Of a stretch of DNA of 64,000 nt, positions 11,879 through 22,815 are shown piece after piece; the first letter of the stretch is position 1, and the number at the start of each line of letters is the position of its first letter. The notes under the pieces are model-generated. The model ran no database searches. It saw nothing but the letters and a program-made list of their open reading frames with translations, and was not told where the DNA came from. This DNA comes from Turritopsis dohrnii (taxonomy: Eukaryota > Cnidaria > Hydrozoa > Anthoathecata > Oceaniidae): assembly GCA_027922465.2 (NCBI GenBank), contig BQMF02000027.1, positions 1,426,001 through 1,490,000 of the forward strand, read 5' to 3'. A program made the position numbers and the translations under genes.

Positions 11879-12157
11879 CATTATTTATTTTATTTATTTA
11901 TTTATTTATTTGGTATTGTTTTACGTGACTAGCCCCACTCAGTTGCTACTGCATCTGCTTTCTAGGCGGGGCAACGGCTTAGGTTGGAGGCTCTGAACAA
12001 GTCGCCGCCATCCGTATATCGAAAAGGCAAGAAACCCTGGGTTCGAGGTTGGGCTCTGAAGTACTTGACACTCTCATGCGTGACACAAATCCAATCAAGG
12101 GCCTGTGCTCTTGGTTGTGCCTCTTGCACGAGAGTGATAACCACTATACTACGGCGA
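11879..12157 (-). mobile_element. tRNA-derived SINE inserted in copy A
   Basis: Read on the - strand, the head cgccgtagtatagtggttat looks like the 5' half of a tRNA with an A box (12151-12129). The element ends in an (AAAT)n-type tail (about 11910-11879). Copy B lacks it: there, gaagcat continues directly into the LINE scrap, giving an empty-site comparison. A 54-bp MITE is nested within at 11998-12051. Confidence 0.65.
11998..12051. mobile_element. One-armed member of the 'aacctcg' palindromic MITE family
   Basis: The right arm aaaccctgggttcgaggttg is complete, while the left arm is lost down to its first bases. Exact 9-bp target duplications GGCTCTGAA lie at 11989-11997 and 12052-12060. 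Confidence 0.75.
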
Positions 12158-12169
12158 TAAAACAATTTC

Positions 12170-12475
12170 TAGATGCTGTACATCCGATAAATATGAATAT
12201 CCGCCTCTCACCATTTTTCTGATCATTGTATTAGACGCTGCGTTGATGTGGTTTACTTGCGGTTTTGTAAGGTTCCATATCTGACATCCATATGCTACGT
12301 ACAAGGTCATTAATTTCATAGCCATAAATATCACAAAAAATAGATATGGATCAATTTTGTATCCACTGTTACGACATTTTATTAATTGGAGGTTCGGACA
12401 CTTCTTGTGATCGATCCTTCGTTGATTAGAAACAAAGTTGAATAACGAGTTTTTCATTATAAAAAAGGGTAACAC
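12170..12475 (-). pseudogene. LINE reverse-transcriptase C-terminal scrap, copy A
   Basis: The open frame 12475-12149 on the - strand contains MTLYVAYGCQIWNLTK followed by INAASNTMIRKMVRGGY. This resembles the region after the RT palm domain in non-LTR retrotransposons (the YG.E.W.LTK type). It is truncated at both ends. The same scrap is at 15396-15600, so insertion came before the segmental duplication. Confidence 0.55.
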
Positions 12476-12485
12476 TTGTTTTTAG

Positions 12486-12611
12486 TCTTTGTTGGCTTTG
12501 GGCATGACGCTGGGTAAAAAAGTAAAAAATCAACCATCGTCATGTAATAAAAACAGCCTAAGTCAATTAATATATCGTCTTATTCAAACGCATCATACTA
12601 CTAGTAACTAG
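12486..12611 (+). other. Exon-like cassette, copy 2 (35-codon frame)
   Basis: The acceptor-like TTTTTAG ends at 12485. ATG at 12504 opens a frame to TAG at 12609-12611 (MTLGKKVKNQPS...). It lies 735 bp downstream of the leader donor at 11750. A single-base-scale indel relative to the other copies changes the frame after VKN, which argues against long-standing protein constraint. Confidence 0.3.
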
Positions 12612-13452
12612 AATCTAACGAACCGTAACTACAACTAGTAATATTGGATTAAGTCACCAGATTACCTCTATTTTGATATTATGTTTTCTCAGAAAATGTC
12701 ACATATGTCACAAAGGAATCTGTGATGAAAAACAATTGATTAGCAAGCCTTTTTTCATAGTTTTTTCCCAGCGTCGTTTGATGATGAAGTAATTTTTTGC
12801 CCTGAAGCAAACAAGAGAACCAAGTTATTAGTATGAAAAAATACAACACATCAAAATCAAAATTTTATACACGTTGAATGATTCTGAAAAAAGGCCGGAA
12901 GTTAAAGATTTTTTTATGAATGAAATATCTGAAAATTGAATGTGAATTAAAGTGCTTTAATTTTTCGGTATTTGAGTAAAATACAAGAACTGACAAGTAG
13001 TTGATGATTAAAAAGTTTAAAAATTTTCAGGTTTTTTCGACTAGAAAATTGTTTACAGCAATGCTATTTGTATCACAGGCACCAACTCGACTAAAAGGGC
13101 TAGGTTGAAGACATCAGAATGGGTTGAACTTTGAATATGAATTTTGAACTTCTTTGGGTTCTTATTAAAAGGCAAAGTTAGCTCTGACAAGTGGGTACAG
13201 TTATTGATAAACAAATGCTGAAAAGTGAAGCATTTTAAAGATCATTCCATGCTTTTTAGTTGAAAGGCTTTGGTAATTGCTAAATGCTTATATTATGCGA
13301 ACAAATTCAAAACAATAAAAAAGTTTCATTTAGGTAATAAACAGTTTCAGCACTTATTTTCGAGCTGATACACACCTTATACAAGTAAAAATAAAAGAAA
13401 GTTAAAGTATAACAGGACAAAACAAATTAATAACGCTAATAAATATCTTAAA

Positions 13453-14982
13453 TGGTAACTAGGACATGATATAACATCAAACAATACTTAATTCTACCAA
13501 ATTAACTTACAATGATTTTAACTCGAAAGTAGTTCACTCGGAAGGCAATGAAAGAGTTCGAGGAATTTTTGCTTTTATTGTTTAAATGAAATTAAGGCGG
13601 CTACAACAGGCAGATTTCAAGCAATATGAAATTAAGGCGAATCTGAGGAATCTTTCTTTTAAAAACCAAATTATTTAGATGATGTGTTAATTTCTTTAGG
13701 TAGTACTAATTAATTGCAGAATTTCATCATGCTAGGAACAAAAAAACCAAGATGTCAGTTAGTTTGAAATGATGTTGACTTAGTTCAATCACAAAGAACC
13801 ATTTGCTTTTTCGATAAACAACCAGACTACGTCTGACAATATGTCTGTATGTGACAATGGCTACTTTTAACGAAGGTTACATCATCGGCAATTTCAAAAT
13901 TACTTTGAATACCTTTACTGTCGGTTCATGACTGATTATTCTTACACAAGTTTCAGGTAGTTTTCAGAAATAGAATTTTTCTCAAATATTGTTATTACCT
14001 TCGCTGTTTTATCTTTACGAGAAATAACAGATCAGGGAAGAGTAGTAGGGACGAAGATTTAGATGGGGATTGTGATAAAATGTAATAGCTTGTGTTCTTC
14101 TCTTAGTCTTGTTTTACTTGGCAGTAAGTCTTCGGTTAGAAAGCAACTATAGCTTGCGAAAAACAGAAAGCCAGAAAAGACAACTGTCTGCCTGAAAAGC
14201 ACTCTGAATGACACAAAAGAACGTAATCGTTTTTATTCAAATAAACTATTCGATTATACGATATTCAACTTTATCTTGAGAATTTAAGTAATTTCGCACA
14301 CTATCGATATAAGCCGATGCTCTATCCATGTAATAGAAAAAACTAATTTTAGGCTTTCAGTAAATTGAAACCGACTTAAGAAAACCTTTTTCAAACATCT
14401 CAAAAGATTGAAACTTCTTCTCATTACCGGACACTTAGTCATTCCCATGTAGAATTCTTATACCTAATATGTCACGGGGAAAAAGTCTCTAAGGCGGACT
14501 TCTTCTAACATTGCAAGGATTTCCTATCCTCAGATACAGGATATCGTTAAGTGAGAATTATTCTGTTCTATCTCCAATTTTTGTTAAAAAGAGAAAATTA
14601 AGTTTTAAATTTCATAACCTCACTAAATCTTTAAGAAACCAATAAGATAAGACTGCCGTTTGAAGAAGATTTTGCGCTTGTTTTTGTTCAAAATAATCCT
14701 GAAAAGCTTGAAAACACAGGGCTCATTTTTTCCAAAAATGGAGGTAGAACAAAATAATTCTCACCTAAAGATATGTCACGGGGAAAAAAGTCTCTAAGGA
14801 TTCCATATCCTCAGTACTATGTACGCGTTACACAAAATACACTGGGTATCCTTTAAAAGGTATAGAGTAACATGGAACTCATTTGCTGGTGATACAACTC
14901 CAGAGTTTGGCTTTATATGCCAAAATGACATCAATGATTTTGTTTTCGTGCGTGCTCGTGATGGTGTCATCCCACGTAGTTT
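13453..14982. other. Gene-free spacer between duplicated segments
   Basis: No exon recognised. A short motif (tgtcacggggaaaaagtctctaagg type, then a cctatcctcag-like word) appears at about 14469 and again at about 14773. Confidence 0.45.
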
Positions 14983-15142
14983 CGTAAATCTATAGAAACT
15001 TTTACGTTATAGGTCAAATGACATTATTCTTGTATATAATGAAGAACAAAAACAACTTTTTTGCTAGGTCATGTAATTAGATTTTTTTTCTACGCGTTCT
15101 TTTCACCTCGTTTTTAAACTAATTAAGAAGCATTACGAGATA

Positions 15143-15253
15143 CGATCCATTAGACCGTGAATAAACGCTATAAATACCCAGTCGTATTCCTCAATCTGTT
15201 CAGAAACAGAACACTTGCACGACAAAACAATCCTTAACAAAAAGTATTCAAAT
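15143..15253 (+). promoter_or_regulatory. Putative TATA promoter and leader exon, copy B
   Basis: TATAAATA at 15169-15176, then the same start region and leader as copy A, with donor AAAT|GTAAGC at 15253/15254. The 162 bp 15143-15304 show no difference from copy A. Confidence 0.45.
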
Positions 15254-15395
15254 GTAAGCAGTTTTGTTCATTCTTGTTTTTCGTTTTCTTGTTGTTTATC
15301 TTTAACTTTCACATTTTGTTAATTAGCTCAAAATAATGATGTCAATGCTTACACTTCCTATATCAAATAAATTTTTTTGAAGCATGACAGTTTCT

Positions 15396-15600
15396 ATATG
15401 CTGTACATCCGATGCATATGAAGGTCTTTGAACCAAAATGTAATATTGATAAGGCAATTTTCGAGGAATTTATTTCATAGGTAACTTCTTGCGACAAATA
15501 ACACAAAAAATAGACATGGATCAATTTTGTATCCACTGTTACGATATTTTCGGACACTTCTTGTGATCGATCCTTCGTTGTTTAAAAACAGTGTTAACTA
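15396..15600 (-). pseudogene. LINE scrap, copy B (shortened)
   Basis: Matches the LINE scrap of copy A around 'caaaaaatagacatggatca' and 'cttgtgatcgatccttcgtt' but has lost the segment encoding the YGCQIW region. No open frame of note remains. Confidence 0.5.
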
Positions 15601-15644
15601 ATGATTTTTGCACTGTAAAAAAGGGTAACACATTTTGTTTTTAG

Positions 15645-15719
15645 TCTTTGTTGGCATTGGGCATGACGTTGGGTAAAAAAGTCAAAAATTTGGGCAACCA
15701 TCGTCATGTAATAAATTGA
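15645..15719 (+). other. Exon-like cassette, copy 3 (18-codon frame)
   Basis: The acceptor-like TTTTTAG ends at 15644. ATG at 15663 opens a frame to TGA at 15717-15719 (MTLGKKVKNLGNHRHVIN). The DNA is very similar to the other two cassettes through the sequence accatcgtcatgtaataaa. Confidence 0.3.
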
Positions 15720-15970
15720 GCCTAAGTATCGTCTTGCTCACAACCATAATAAAACTAGGAAATAGAATCTAACGAACAGAAACTTTTAATATTAAATTAA
15801 GTCACCACACCTGGCATTAAGTTTTCTTGGAAAATCTGACGGTAAAATGTCACGTAAGTGAATCTGTGATTATAGCAGCTCCAACAATTGATTAGGAAGC
15901 CTTTTCATAGTGTCGTTGATGATGATCTAACTTTTTACCCTTAACCAAACAAGATAACTAAGATCTTAGT

Positions 15971-16189
15971 ATGACAAAATACAATACATCAAAATTAAAG
16001 TTGATAAATTTTGAAAATATTGTTGTGAATGCTTGGGAACGTGATAGGTATATTTTCAAAAGTGTTTACATGAATTTAAACATTAAAAATGATCAAAGTC
16101 AGTTTTTTAAATTTTCTGGAAAAGCAATTTTTGTTTCTGAGACATTGCAGAAGAGAATACCAAAGAAAAGTTTTATACACGTTGAATAA
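15971..16189 (+). other. 72-codon open frame spanning a copy-B-specific 170-bp segment
   Basis: ATG at 15971, stop at 16187-16189. The middle (16001-16170) is absent from the matching place in copy A, where the frame collapses to 13 codons. The product is basic and has no motif I recognise. It could be an insertion in B or a deletion in A. Confidence 0.25.
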
Positions 16190-16729
16190 TTCTGAAAAAG
16201 TCCGGAAGTTAAAAAGATTTTTTCATGAATGAAATATCTGAAAATTGAATGTGAATAAAAGACAAGAACTGACAGGTAGTTGATTGATTAAAAAGTTTAA
16301 AAATTTTCAGGTTTTTTCGACTAGAAAAAATTGTTTACAACAATGCTATTTGTTTCACAGGCACCAACTCGACTAAAAAGGCCAGGTTGAAGACATCAGA
16401 ATTGGTGGAATTTTGAATTTGAATTTTGAACTAACCTACTCTATTCTTATTAAGAGGCAGAGTTAGCTCTGACAAGCGGGTACTGTTGATGAAAACAAAT
16501 GCTGAAAGGTGAAGCACTTTAAAGATCCCTTCATTCTCTATAGCTGAAAGGATTTGGTAATTGCTAAATGCTTAAAATATGACTTTGGTTGTTAATAAAG
16601 TTTTTATCTGAATAAATTCGTGACATTAAAAAGGGCTTATGTAGTCAATAGTTTCAGCACTTATTCGAGCTGACACACTGCTTATACAAGTAAAAAAAAC
16701 AAATTAATAATGTTAATAAATATCTTTTA

Positions 16730-17420
16730 CCGTATTTTCTGTAATAAACGCCCGCTCTCTTGTAAACGCCCATCTCTATTAAATGTCTCCTCTAATCTTG
16801 AAAATGTTAAATAAAGAAAAGGGTTAATTTTTGCGGGGGATTAACTTTCATCACGAAAACTAAGCCTTTTAAGTTCACAAAAAGATGATTAATGGTTAGC
16901 ATCTGATGTTCACGAATACACCGAAGCATGATAACATGAAGACCACATCACCAGATTTGGTAGTCACTTCTTGGATTTTGGAAGCATGGAGTCGTCTCGA
17001 TAATAGTCTTATAATCAACTCGTTCAAAAGTTGCGGGTTTAAATTTGAAAAATGACGATTTAATTCATTGCTTCAAAAAGGATCAACCCTGTGTTTCCTG
17101 TGCTACTGTGTTCATAGAACAGATACAGCTTTTGAAAAATGCTGATGTATTAAATGTAAACCCATTTGAACCAACCGACTCGGTAGTTGAAAATGCAAAC
17201 AACAAAGATAATTTGATTGATCTGGATAATATGGAGGACGATTTTATTAATATAGAAGATTTGTGAATATATTTGTAAAAGGAAGTGTAAAAGGAAGAAT
17301 ACAAAAATTGATTTTTTAAATAAACGATTCTCTGTATTTAACGCCCCTCTCCAATAAACGCTCCCTCTAAAATCCAAAGAATTTAATAAACGCCCCGGGC
17401 ATTTAATAGAGAAAATACGG
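16730..17420 (+). mobile_element. Deleted pogo-type transposon with CCGTATTTTC termini
   Basis: The termini are inverted: ccgtattttctgtaataaac at the left and gaaaatacgg at the right, each followed inward by multiple 'aataaacgccc' words. Inside is the C-terminal part of a pogo-like transposase (see 16924-17266). The left flank is TA; the right flank is TTA, so the duplication is imperfect. It is inserted at the right end of duplication copy B. Confidence 0.7.
16924..17266 (+). pseudogene. pogo/Tigger-like transposase C-terminal remnant
   Basis: The first part reads KHDNMKTTSPDLVVTSWILE then SFKSCGFKFE, matching the region after the last catalytic Asp of pogo transposases (a W...AW...I..SFK.CGI pattern). 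A frameshift near 17050 moves to the frame beginning NDDLIHCFKKDQPC and ending in an acidic tail (DNMEDDFINIEDL) at 17266. The catalytic core is gone. Confidence 0.65.
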
Positions 17421-17499
17421 TTACTTCAGGAAAGTTTGAATAATTCCAGATCAAATGAGATAATGCAAGGGGGAAGTAAAACAGAAAATCGAAAAATCT

Positions 17500-17578
17500 C
17501 AACCTCGAACCCAGGGTCTCTTGCTTTTTGGATATATGGATAGCGGCGAAAAGGCAAGAGACCCTGGGTTCGAGGTTG
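17500..17578. mobile_element. Palindromic MITE with 9-bp duplication ('aacctcg' family)
   Basis: The arms caacctcgaacccagggtct and agaccctgggttcgaggttg surround a short loop. An exact 9-bp duplication GAAAAATCT flanks it at 17491-17499 and 17579-17587. Confidence 0.85.
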
Positions 17579-17935
17579 GAAAAATCTAAGTTAGAATCGA
17601 CTTATGACGTGATGGAATCTAATAACACCTTTAACTTGGTTAAAAAGATGTCTAATTAACAACGAAATATGGTTCAATCCTTTTGCCTGATCCATTAAAT
17701 GAGCACCCGATTTAGACGTGATTCGACGTAAACAAAGTTTTGATTCCATGGAGATTTTACAATTAAAGACAAATCCTGTTTTTCAAACTTTTATCAATAC
17801 TTGTTTTGAGCTGTCTTCAAAAATGTATGGTATGATGTGAAATTAACATCATACGGAGACACATGTTTGAGAACGTCATAAATAATCATAATAAGTTTGC
17901 AAATTTTACATGAAAAATTAATTTTTTAGCACGAT

Positions 17936-19751
17936 ATGTTTTGGCTGGTATTAATACTTCCTATGCTGTTGATCTTTTTAAACATTCGTTTTCGCAATGG
18001 CAATGATCGATACACAAAACTACCACCATGTCCAAAAACAATACCTGTTATTGGCAATATTCATCTCCTGTTGAAGCGAAGTGCACCGTACATTGAATTT
18101 ATGAATATATCTGAAGAACTTGGAGCGATTTTTTCGTTTTGGTTTGGTTCAAGACTGGTTACCGTTATCAATGACTACGATGCAATTAAGAAGCTCTTGT
18201 ACTTGAAAGAATTTAGTGGACGATCAGCAACGCAAACGGCTTCTGAATTTTCACGAGGGTTTCAAGGTAACGAGATAATGCAAAAAAAAACTAGTGTACT
18301 TTTTTCTGACTTCCTTTCGTTAAATTCTTACGTAGCGTCTACCCAGTGGGCAAAACCGTCAAAAAGTCACAGCGACGGAGAGCACTTTCATTGAAATTAT
18401 GTGTATATTTCTACTAAAATGCACTCCTTTGCAGAGATCTTTTAACAAATGTGCCGGCTGGGTACACTCTATAACCACTTGATTGAAATTGAGAGATCGT
18501 CTCAACATGCAGTGTTTATTTGGAATTTGATGTCACTAGCCATTATAATGTAAGGCATCAAAGTGTGATCTATTCATAAGAAGGAAGTCAACGGAAATTT
18601 TCTAAGAAATGTCAGTTTGATTAAATTAATCACATTTATTTACAGGTATTATCACAACATCTGAATGTCCTGTACTAAGAAAGCGTGTCTCCATTATATC
18701 CAAGTTTTTAAAAGAATACAGTCACGGTCGATTAGAAGACGCCCTGCATGACGAGCTGCAGTATTTTTCAACAGCTATTGATGAAAAGCTAAGTTCTCCT
18801 AACCAGAAAGTGATATTAAATTTGAAAGAGCAAATCAATTTGATGGTTACTAACATCACCATGCAAATGTTGTTCGGAAAAAGATTGATCAGCACAGACG
18901 AAGATTTTAACCTAGTCCTCAACATGCACGAAAAAATGAAACAGGCTATCACCATATCAAATATCCTCGAGGGCTTCCCTATCATAAAGTACCTGGGTAT
19001 TGGCACTCACTTTGTGAAGGACTATTGTAAAATGAGGGATGATTTCATAAACAAATATCGTTTCATATCACAACAGGGCGATAAGAATCTTGCAAAACAT
19101 TTACTAGACTGTGGAGAAGACTTGTCACGTGATGAAAACGAAGTGCTTTTAAGCGACATGCTGATGACAGGAATTGAAACAGTGTCTAGTACAATGCAAT
19201 ATGCTATACTCTATTTGATCATGAATCCTGCCGAAGCTGAGACTTGCTATAAGGAGGTTGATGAATTATTGCAAGGGGGTGAATTGAAACTCGAAGATGT
19301 CGGTCACTTTCATTACGTCAATGCTTTTATATCCGAAACCCTAAGAAAGGCACCGGCTGGTCCTTTAGCTGTACCTCATTGTACGTTAGCTGACGTAGAG
19401 GTCTCTGGTTATACAATTCCCAAAGGAACGTCCCTCCTCATCAATATCTATGCCATCCACAATGATGAGAAATTACATAGTGAACCTTATGCGTTTGTAC
19501 CCGATAGATTCCTTGATGAACACGGCCACTATACAAAAATTCCTGGCTTTCTTCCGTTTTCCTTGGGTAGGCGACAATGTATTGGAAAGCAAATGGCAAT
19601 GGCCGAGTTGTTGTTTTTATTCATTAAACTCTTACAAACCTTCCGATTTGAAGACAGTGGTCTTGAGAAGCTAACGGATCAGTCCAGCACATTGTCTATG
19701 CTAACCCCAAAGGATTACAACGTTCAAATTTCACGACGAATCGCGAAATAA
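17936..19751 (+). CDS. Cytochrome P450, CYP clan 2-like, two exons
   Basis: Exon 1 is 17936-18266 (GT donor, phase 1) and exon 2 is 18646-19751, giving 478 residues, normal for a microsomal P450. An N-terminal hydrophobic anchor (LVLILPMLLIFLNI) precedes the proline hinge LPPCPKTIPVIGNI. Exon 2 contains the I-helix motif TGIETV, the K-helix ETLR (about E341-R344), the PDRF motif, and the heme loop FSLGRRQCIG with Cys about 422. It should be an ER-bound heme monooxygenase; its substrate cannot be inferred. One oddity: the C-helix normally has WxxxR, but here the aligned site reads VLRKR, so the Trp is replaced while the Arg is kept. The intron holds a 121-bp MITE. The ATG chosen is the first in frame and sits directly before the anchor. 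Confidence 0.93.
18342..18462. mobile_element. 121-bp TA-flanked MITE in the P450 intron
   Basis: Begins TA-cccagtgggcaaaaccgtc and ends ggctggg-TA. Two more members are at 40267-40387 and 57415-57535; the last is also exactly 121 bp. No coding capacity; a Tc1/mariner-type MITE is likely. Confidence 0.8.
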
Positions 19752-21911
19752 ACCAAAAAAAAGATAACATTATTCAGGCAATCAGAGGTCAGTATAAAGG
19801 ACTGAATGTGGAAAACTATTAACTTATGGTGGCGATAATAAGACGATAATAATGTAGGGACTGTTCGCCATCATGTAAATCCAATGAAAAAATTGTTTGA
19901 GCCTCACAAACTGCAACCTCAAGATACCAAGACAAAGGTGGAAAGCTCTACACCGTAAACTGAGTGAGGAATTATGGAATCATATCGATGAAAATCAAAT
20001 TAATTGGCTTCATGTAGCTATATTTACTAACTTGTAAAAACTATGTATAATAAACAACTTAAGACATTCTTGTTTTATCTCTAATAGCCTTTTAAAAGAT
20101 GGATTACGTATGAAAAAAATGTTTGGAAATGTTTTAATAAGTGATAGTGATCACCTAATTTCGGACAGTAAGAAGATATTTTACAAAACTACCCCTATTC
20201 GTAAGATGCCATTAAGATCCTCAACACTCAGGTCGTTCACTGATTTGTTCTACCATATATACACAATTCTCACGATGTGATGTGATGGATTTTCCTGTTA
20301 ACCCTTCTTCGCGATGAGGATAAGTTGGCAACAGTTCATACCATCTGATCACAACAAGAATTTCACTGAAGAGAATTTCCTGAATGTTTCTTGAACACTA
20401 CCGTTCATATATTCTAGTTCGGCTTTTCGGCGTTTTCAACCCTTCTAATACATCAGATAGATAAGTAATTTTAATCAAATTGTAATTGTAGCAATTAAGA
20501 GGATGGAAGTTTTCTGAACCGAGTTTGAGAGAACTATTAAAAGCAAAAAATGTGCACGGCACGACTATACATGTTGAATGCGACAAACGCGGTTATTGTA
20601 GTTACTCATTCCTTACAATATCGAGTTCAGAATGCTAAATTTGAATAAGCGACGTAGCCGTATAGTGATCATTTTAAATTCGAACAGTAAGAAGACATAA
20701 ACTAAACTACCCCAAACTGATAATTATTTCTATTTTAAGTTTGATCAGAAACTTCTTATGTAAATCTTGTCCAGCCTGCAAAATTACTGAAATAAAAGTC
20801 CCTCTCCTTCCTATAAACAACATAAAAAATATGTCGAAAGTGATAAAAATATCATCAAAAATGAAATGCACCCCGGTATTTGATGGAATTGCTAAATTGC
20901 ATTTATATATAAAATCAATGGTGATGAAGCAACCATTTTGACCTCACGCACCAAAATTATTTACTGACGTCATCAACTGTGAATCTATATGACAACAGCA
21001 ATGCTCATAGCGGGAAGTTTACACATAAGCATTCCATAAATAATATCATCTGATTAGAAAATCATGTTTTTCATAAAGCAGACAATTATGATTAAATTCT
21101 CCGGATTTTTTTTGTTTTCTGTTTTTTACTTTTCTGTTTTGTTGATTACAGACCTTTATCGAATGTTTGTTTAAACGACGATATCTCGCCAAACAATCAT
21201 TCGTCACCCTTGTACTAATGTTATAATTTAGTGAAAATTATAACAAATAGCCATACAGGAATTTATAACTGAGCAAAAATTAAAATTGAACAATTACGGA
21301 AATACAATGCAAGAAGCAGGGCTGGATAGTTTGAACTAATATTGTCGTCTAAACTGATTTATGAGAAAGGAGTATTTTTTCTGTTACTAACCTTATTACG
21401 ATTTTAATCAAATCAATTTAAAAAGTCCTTTCGGTTCACCAAGATATAGGCCAGTGGAATGCATTGACAACCTCTCTCCCAGATTTCCTCTCGCTTTTTT
21501 GATACGTGATAGAGACGAAGCTCTTGGGTCAGGGTGGTAGATTTCGGTTTGAGTAAGTTGCATAATTTCAGTTGCCTTACATTCCCATATAAGTGTTATG
21601 GTGATTTACTTGCATCTAGTTACATAATACTGCGATAAAAGGTTTCGCCATAGCTAACATGAATGTCGCAGGCGAGTGTTTTTTTAATCACTTAAACTCG
21701 AGTTTAAAGCGAGTTTAAAACACCAAAAAAAAACCAAAAAAAAAAAACCAAATAGATATTATTTTCATTTGTAACTTTCCACAACAGAGAATCAAATGCA
21801 TGTTAAACGTAACTGTCAAATGAATGAACATATGTGATTTGCGAGTCCCATTGTTTCATAACAAAGACTATTGTTCTAGAACAATATAAATCTGAAAGTT
21901 TGCGAAAATTA
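19752..21911. other. Gene-free stretch after the P450
   Basis: Holds the P450 3' UTR and then no recognisable exon. A motif of about 35 bp (agtgatca, later acagtaagaagat, then aaactacccc) occurs near 20147 and again near 20665. Confidence 0.45.
20049..20054 (+). terminator. Probable polyadenylation signal of the P450
   Basis: AATAAA, about 300 bp after the stop codon; the first canonical hexamer seen downstream. Confidence 0.5.
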
Positions 21912-22015
21912 CCGTAAATCCTCTAATATACGCCCGGGGCGTTTATTTTATTTTTCAAATCTAAAGGGGGCGTCTGTTAGAGGGAGGCGTTAATAAGAGG
22001 GAGGCGTTTATTATT
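21912..22015. mobile_element. Fragment of a CCGTA...taaacgcc MITE
   Basis: Starts TA-ccgtaaatcctctaatatac and carries several ggcgtttatt/ggaggcgtt words. A matching right end was not found; it stops just before a complete relative at 22080. Confidence 0.5.
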
Positions 22016-22079
22016 AAGTGATTATTGAAGGCAAATTAAAATTAGTGACAATAAGAGAGAGAAATTAAGAACAAGTTTA

Positions 22080-22440
22080 CCGTATTTCTTCTAATAAACG
22101 CTGCGGCGTTTATTACAAATTCAAGGTTTTGGATGCGGCGTTTAATAGAGGGAGGCGTTCATTAGAGGGCGGCGTTTATTACAAAATGAAAAATTGGACA
22201 GAAGCAAACTTAAACAACAATGTTTTCTTATCCTTAAAAACGTTACAAAAGATTGTGTGAAAATGTTTTATACAAAAGATATGTTCACGAAAATGTCAAA
22301 AAAGACCAATATGACTGTCGCCGTTGTCTTGTATGAGATGAAAACGTTTTTGTAATTCTTGTTTAGCCTTTTTTCTAATAAACGCCGCTTTTCAAGATGC
22401 GGCGTTTAATAGAGGGCGGCATTTATTAGAGGAAATACAG
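22080..22440. mobile_element. MITE with CCGTATTTC termini, 361 bp
   Basis: Left end TA-ccgtatttcttctaataaac and right end atttattagaggaaatacag-TA form inverted repeats with one mismatch at the tip. Both arms contain repeated 'ggcgtttaatagaggg' words. Ends resemble those of the pogo relic at 16730-17420. Confidence 0.75.
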
Positions 22441-22815
22441 TATACATTATTACATTACACAAAACAGCCCTGTGTAACGAGATTAGAACATATTAACTTG
22501 GAAACAGAATTTCATGGGTCAACTTTTCACAAACACTTTATTTTTACTTCTCATAATTCTCAAAAATAAATTTCAAATCTCAATTTATTTTTTACTTCTC
22601 ACGAGTAATTTTTTAACTTCTCATAGTTTTTTTCCTTCTTTCACTCTTTTCCCTCTGTTATTGTTTTTTTTCTTCTTTTTTTTTTTTTTACTTCGTCTTC
22701 TTTTTCACATCTTTCTTTTTTCTTAATGGTTGTTACATTTTGACATGCTTTTGACTCTACTCAAAGATCAAAACAAGATGGCTTAGATGCCCTCTGTGAT
22801 CCTAGAACAATTGAA

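Larger units (their letters stand above)
11497..13452. repeat. Tandem segmental duplication, copy A
   Basis: About 2 kb that aligns in the same orientation with 14983-16727. Shared parts, in order: aaatctatagaaacttttac, the TATA/leader block, a LINE scrap, the exon-like cassette, and a long non-coding tail ending aataaatatct. Copy A carries a private SINE (11879-12157) with a MITE nested inside it. Copy B carries a private 170-bp stretch. Confidence 0.85.
14983..16727. repeat. Tandem segmental duplication, copy B
   Basis: Direct-orientation partner of 11497-13452. It retains the TATA/leader block (15143-15304, identical to copy A), a shortened LINE scrap, the cassette, and the tail. It ends at aataaatatctt, where the pogo relic at 16730 begins. 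It lacks the SINE of copy A but has a private 170 bp at 16001-16170. Confidence 0.85.

Noticed and set aside
22514..22726. 70-codon hydrophobic frame
   Set aside because: It arises from a T/C-rich low-complexity tract.
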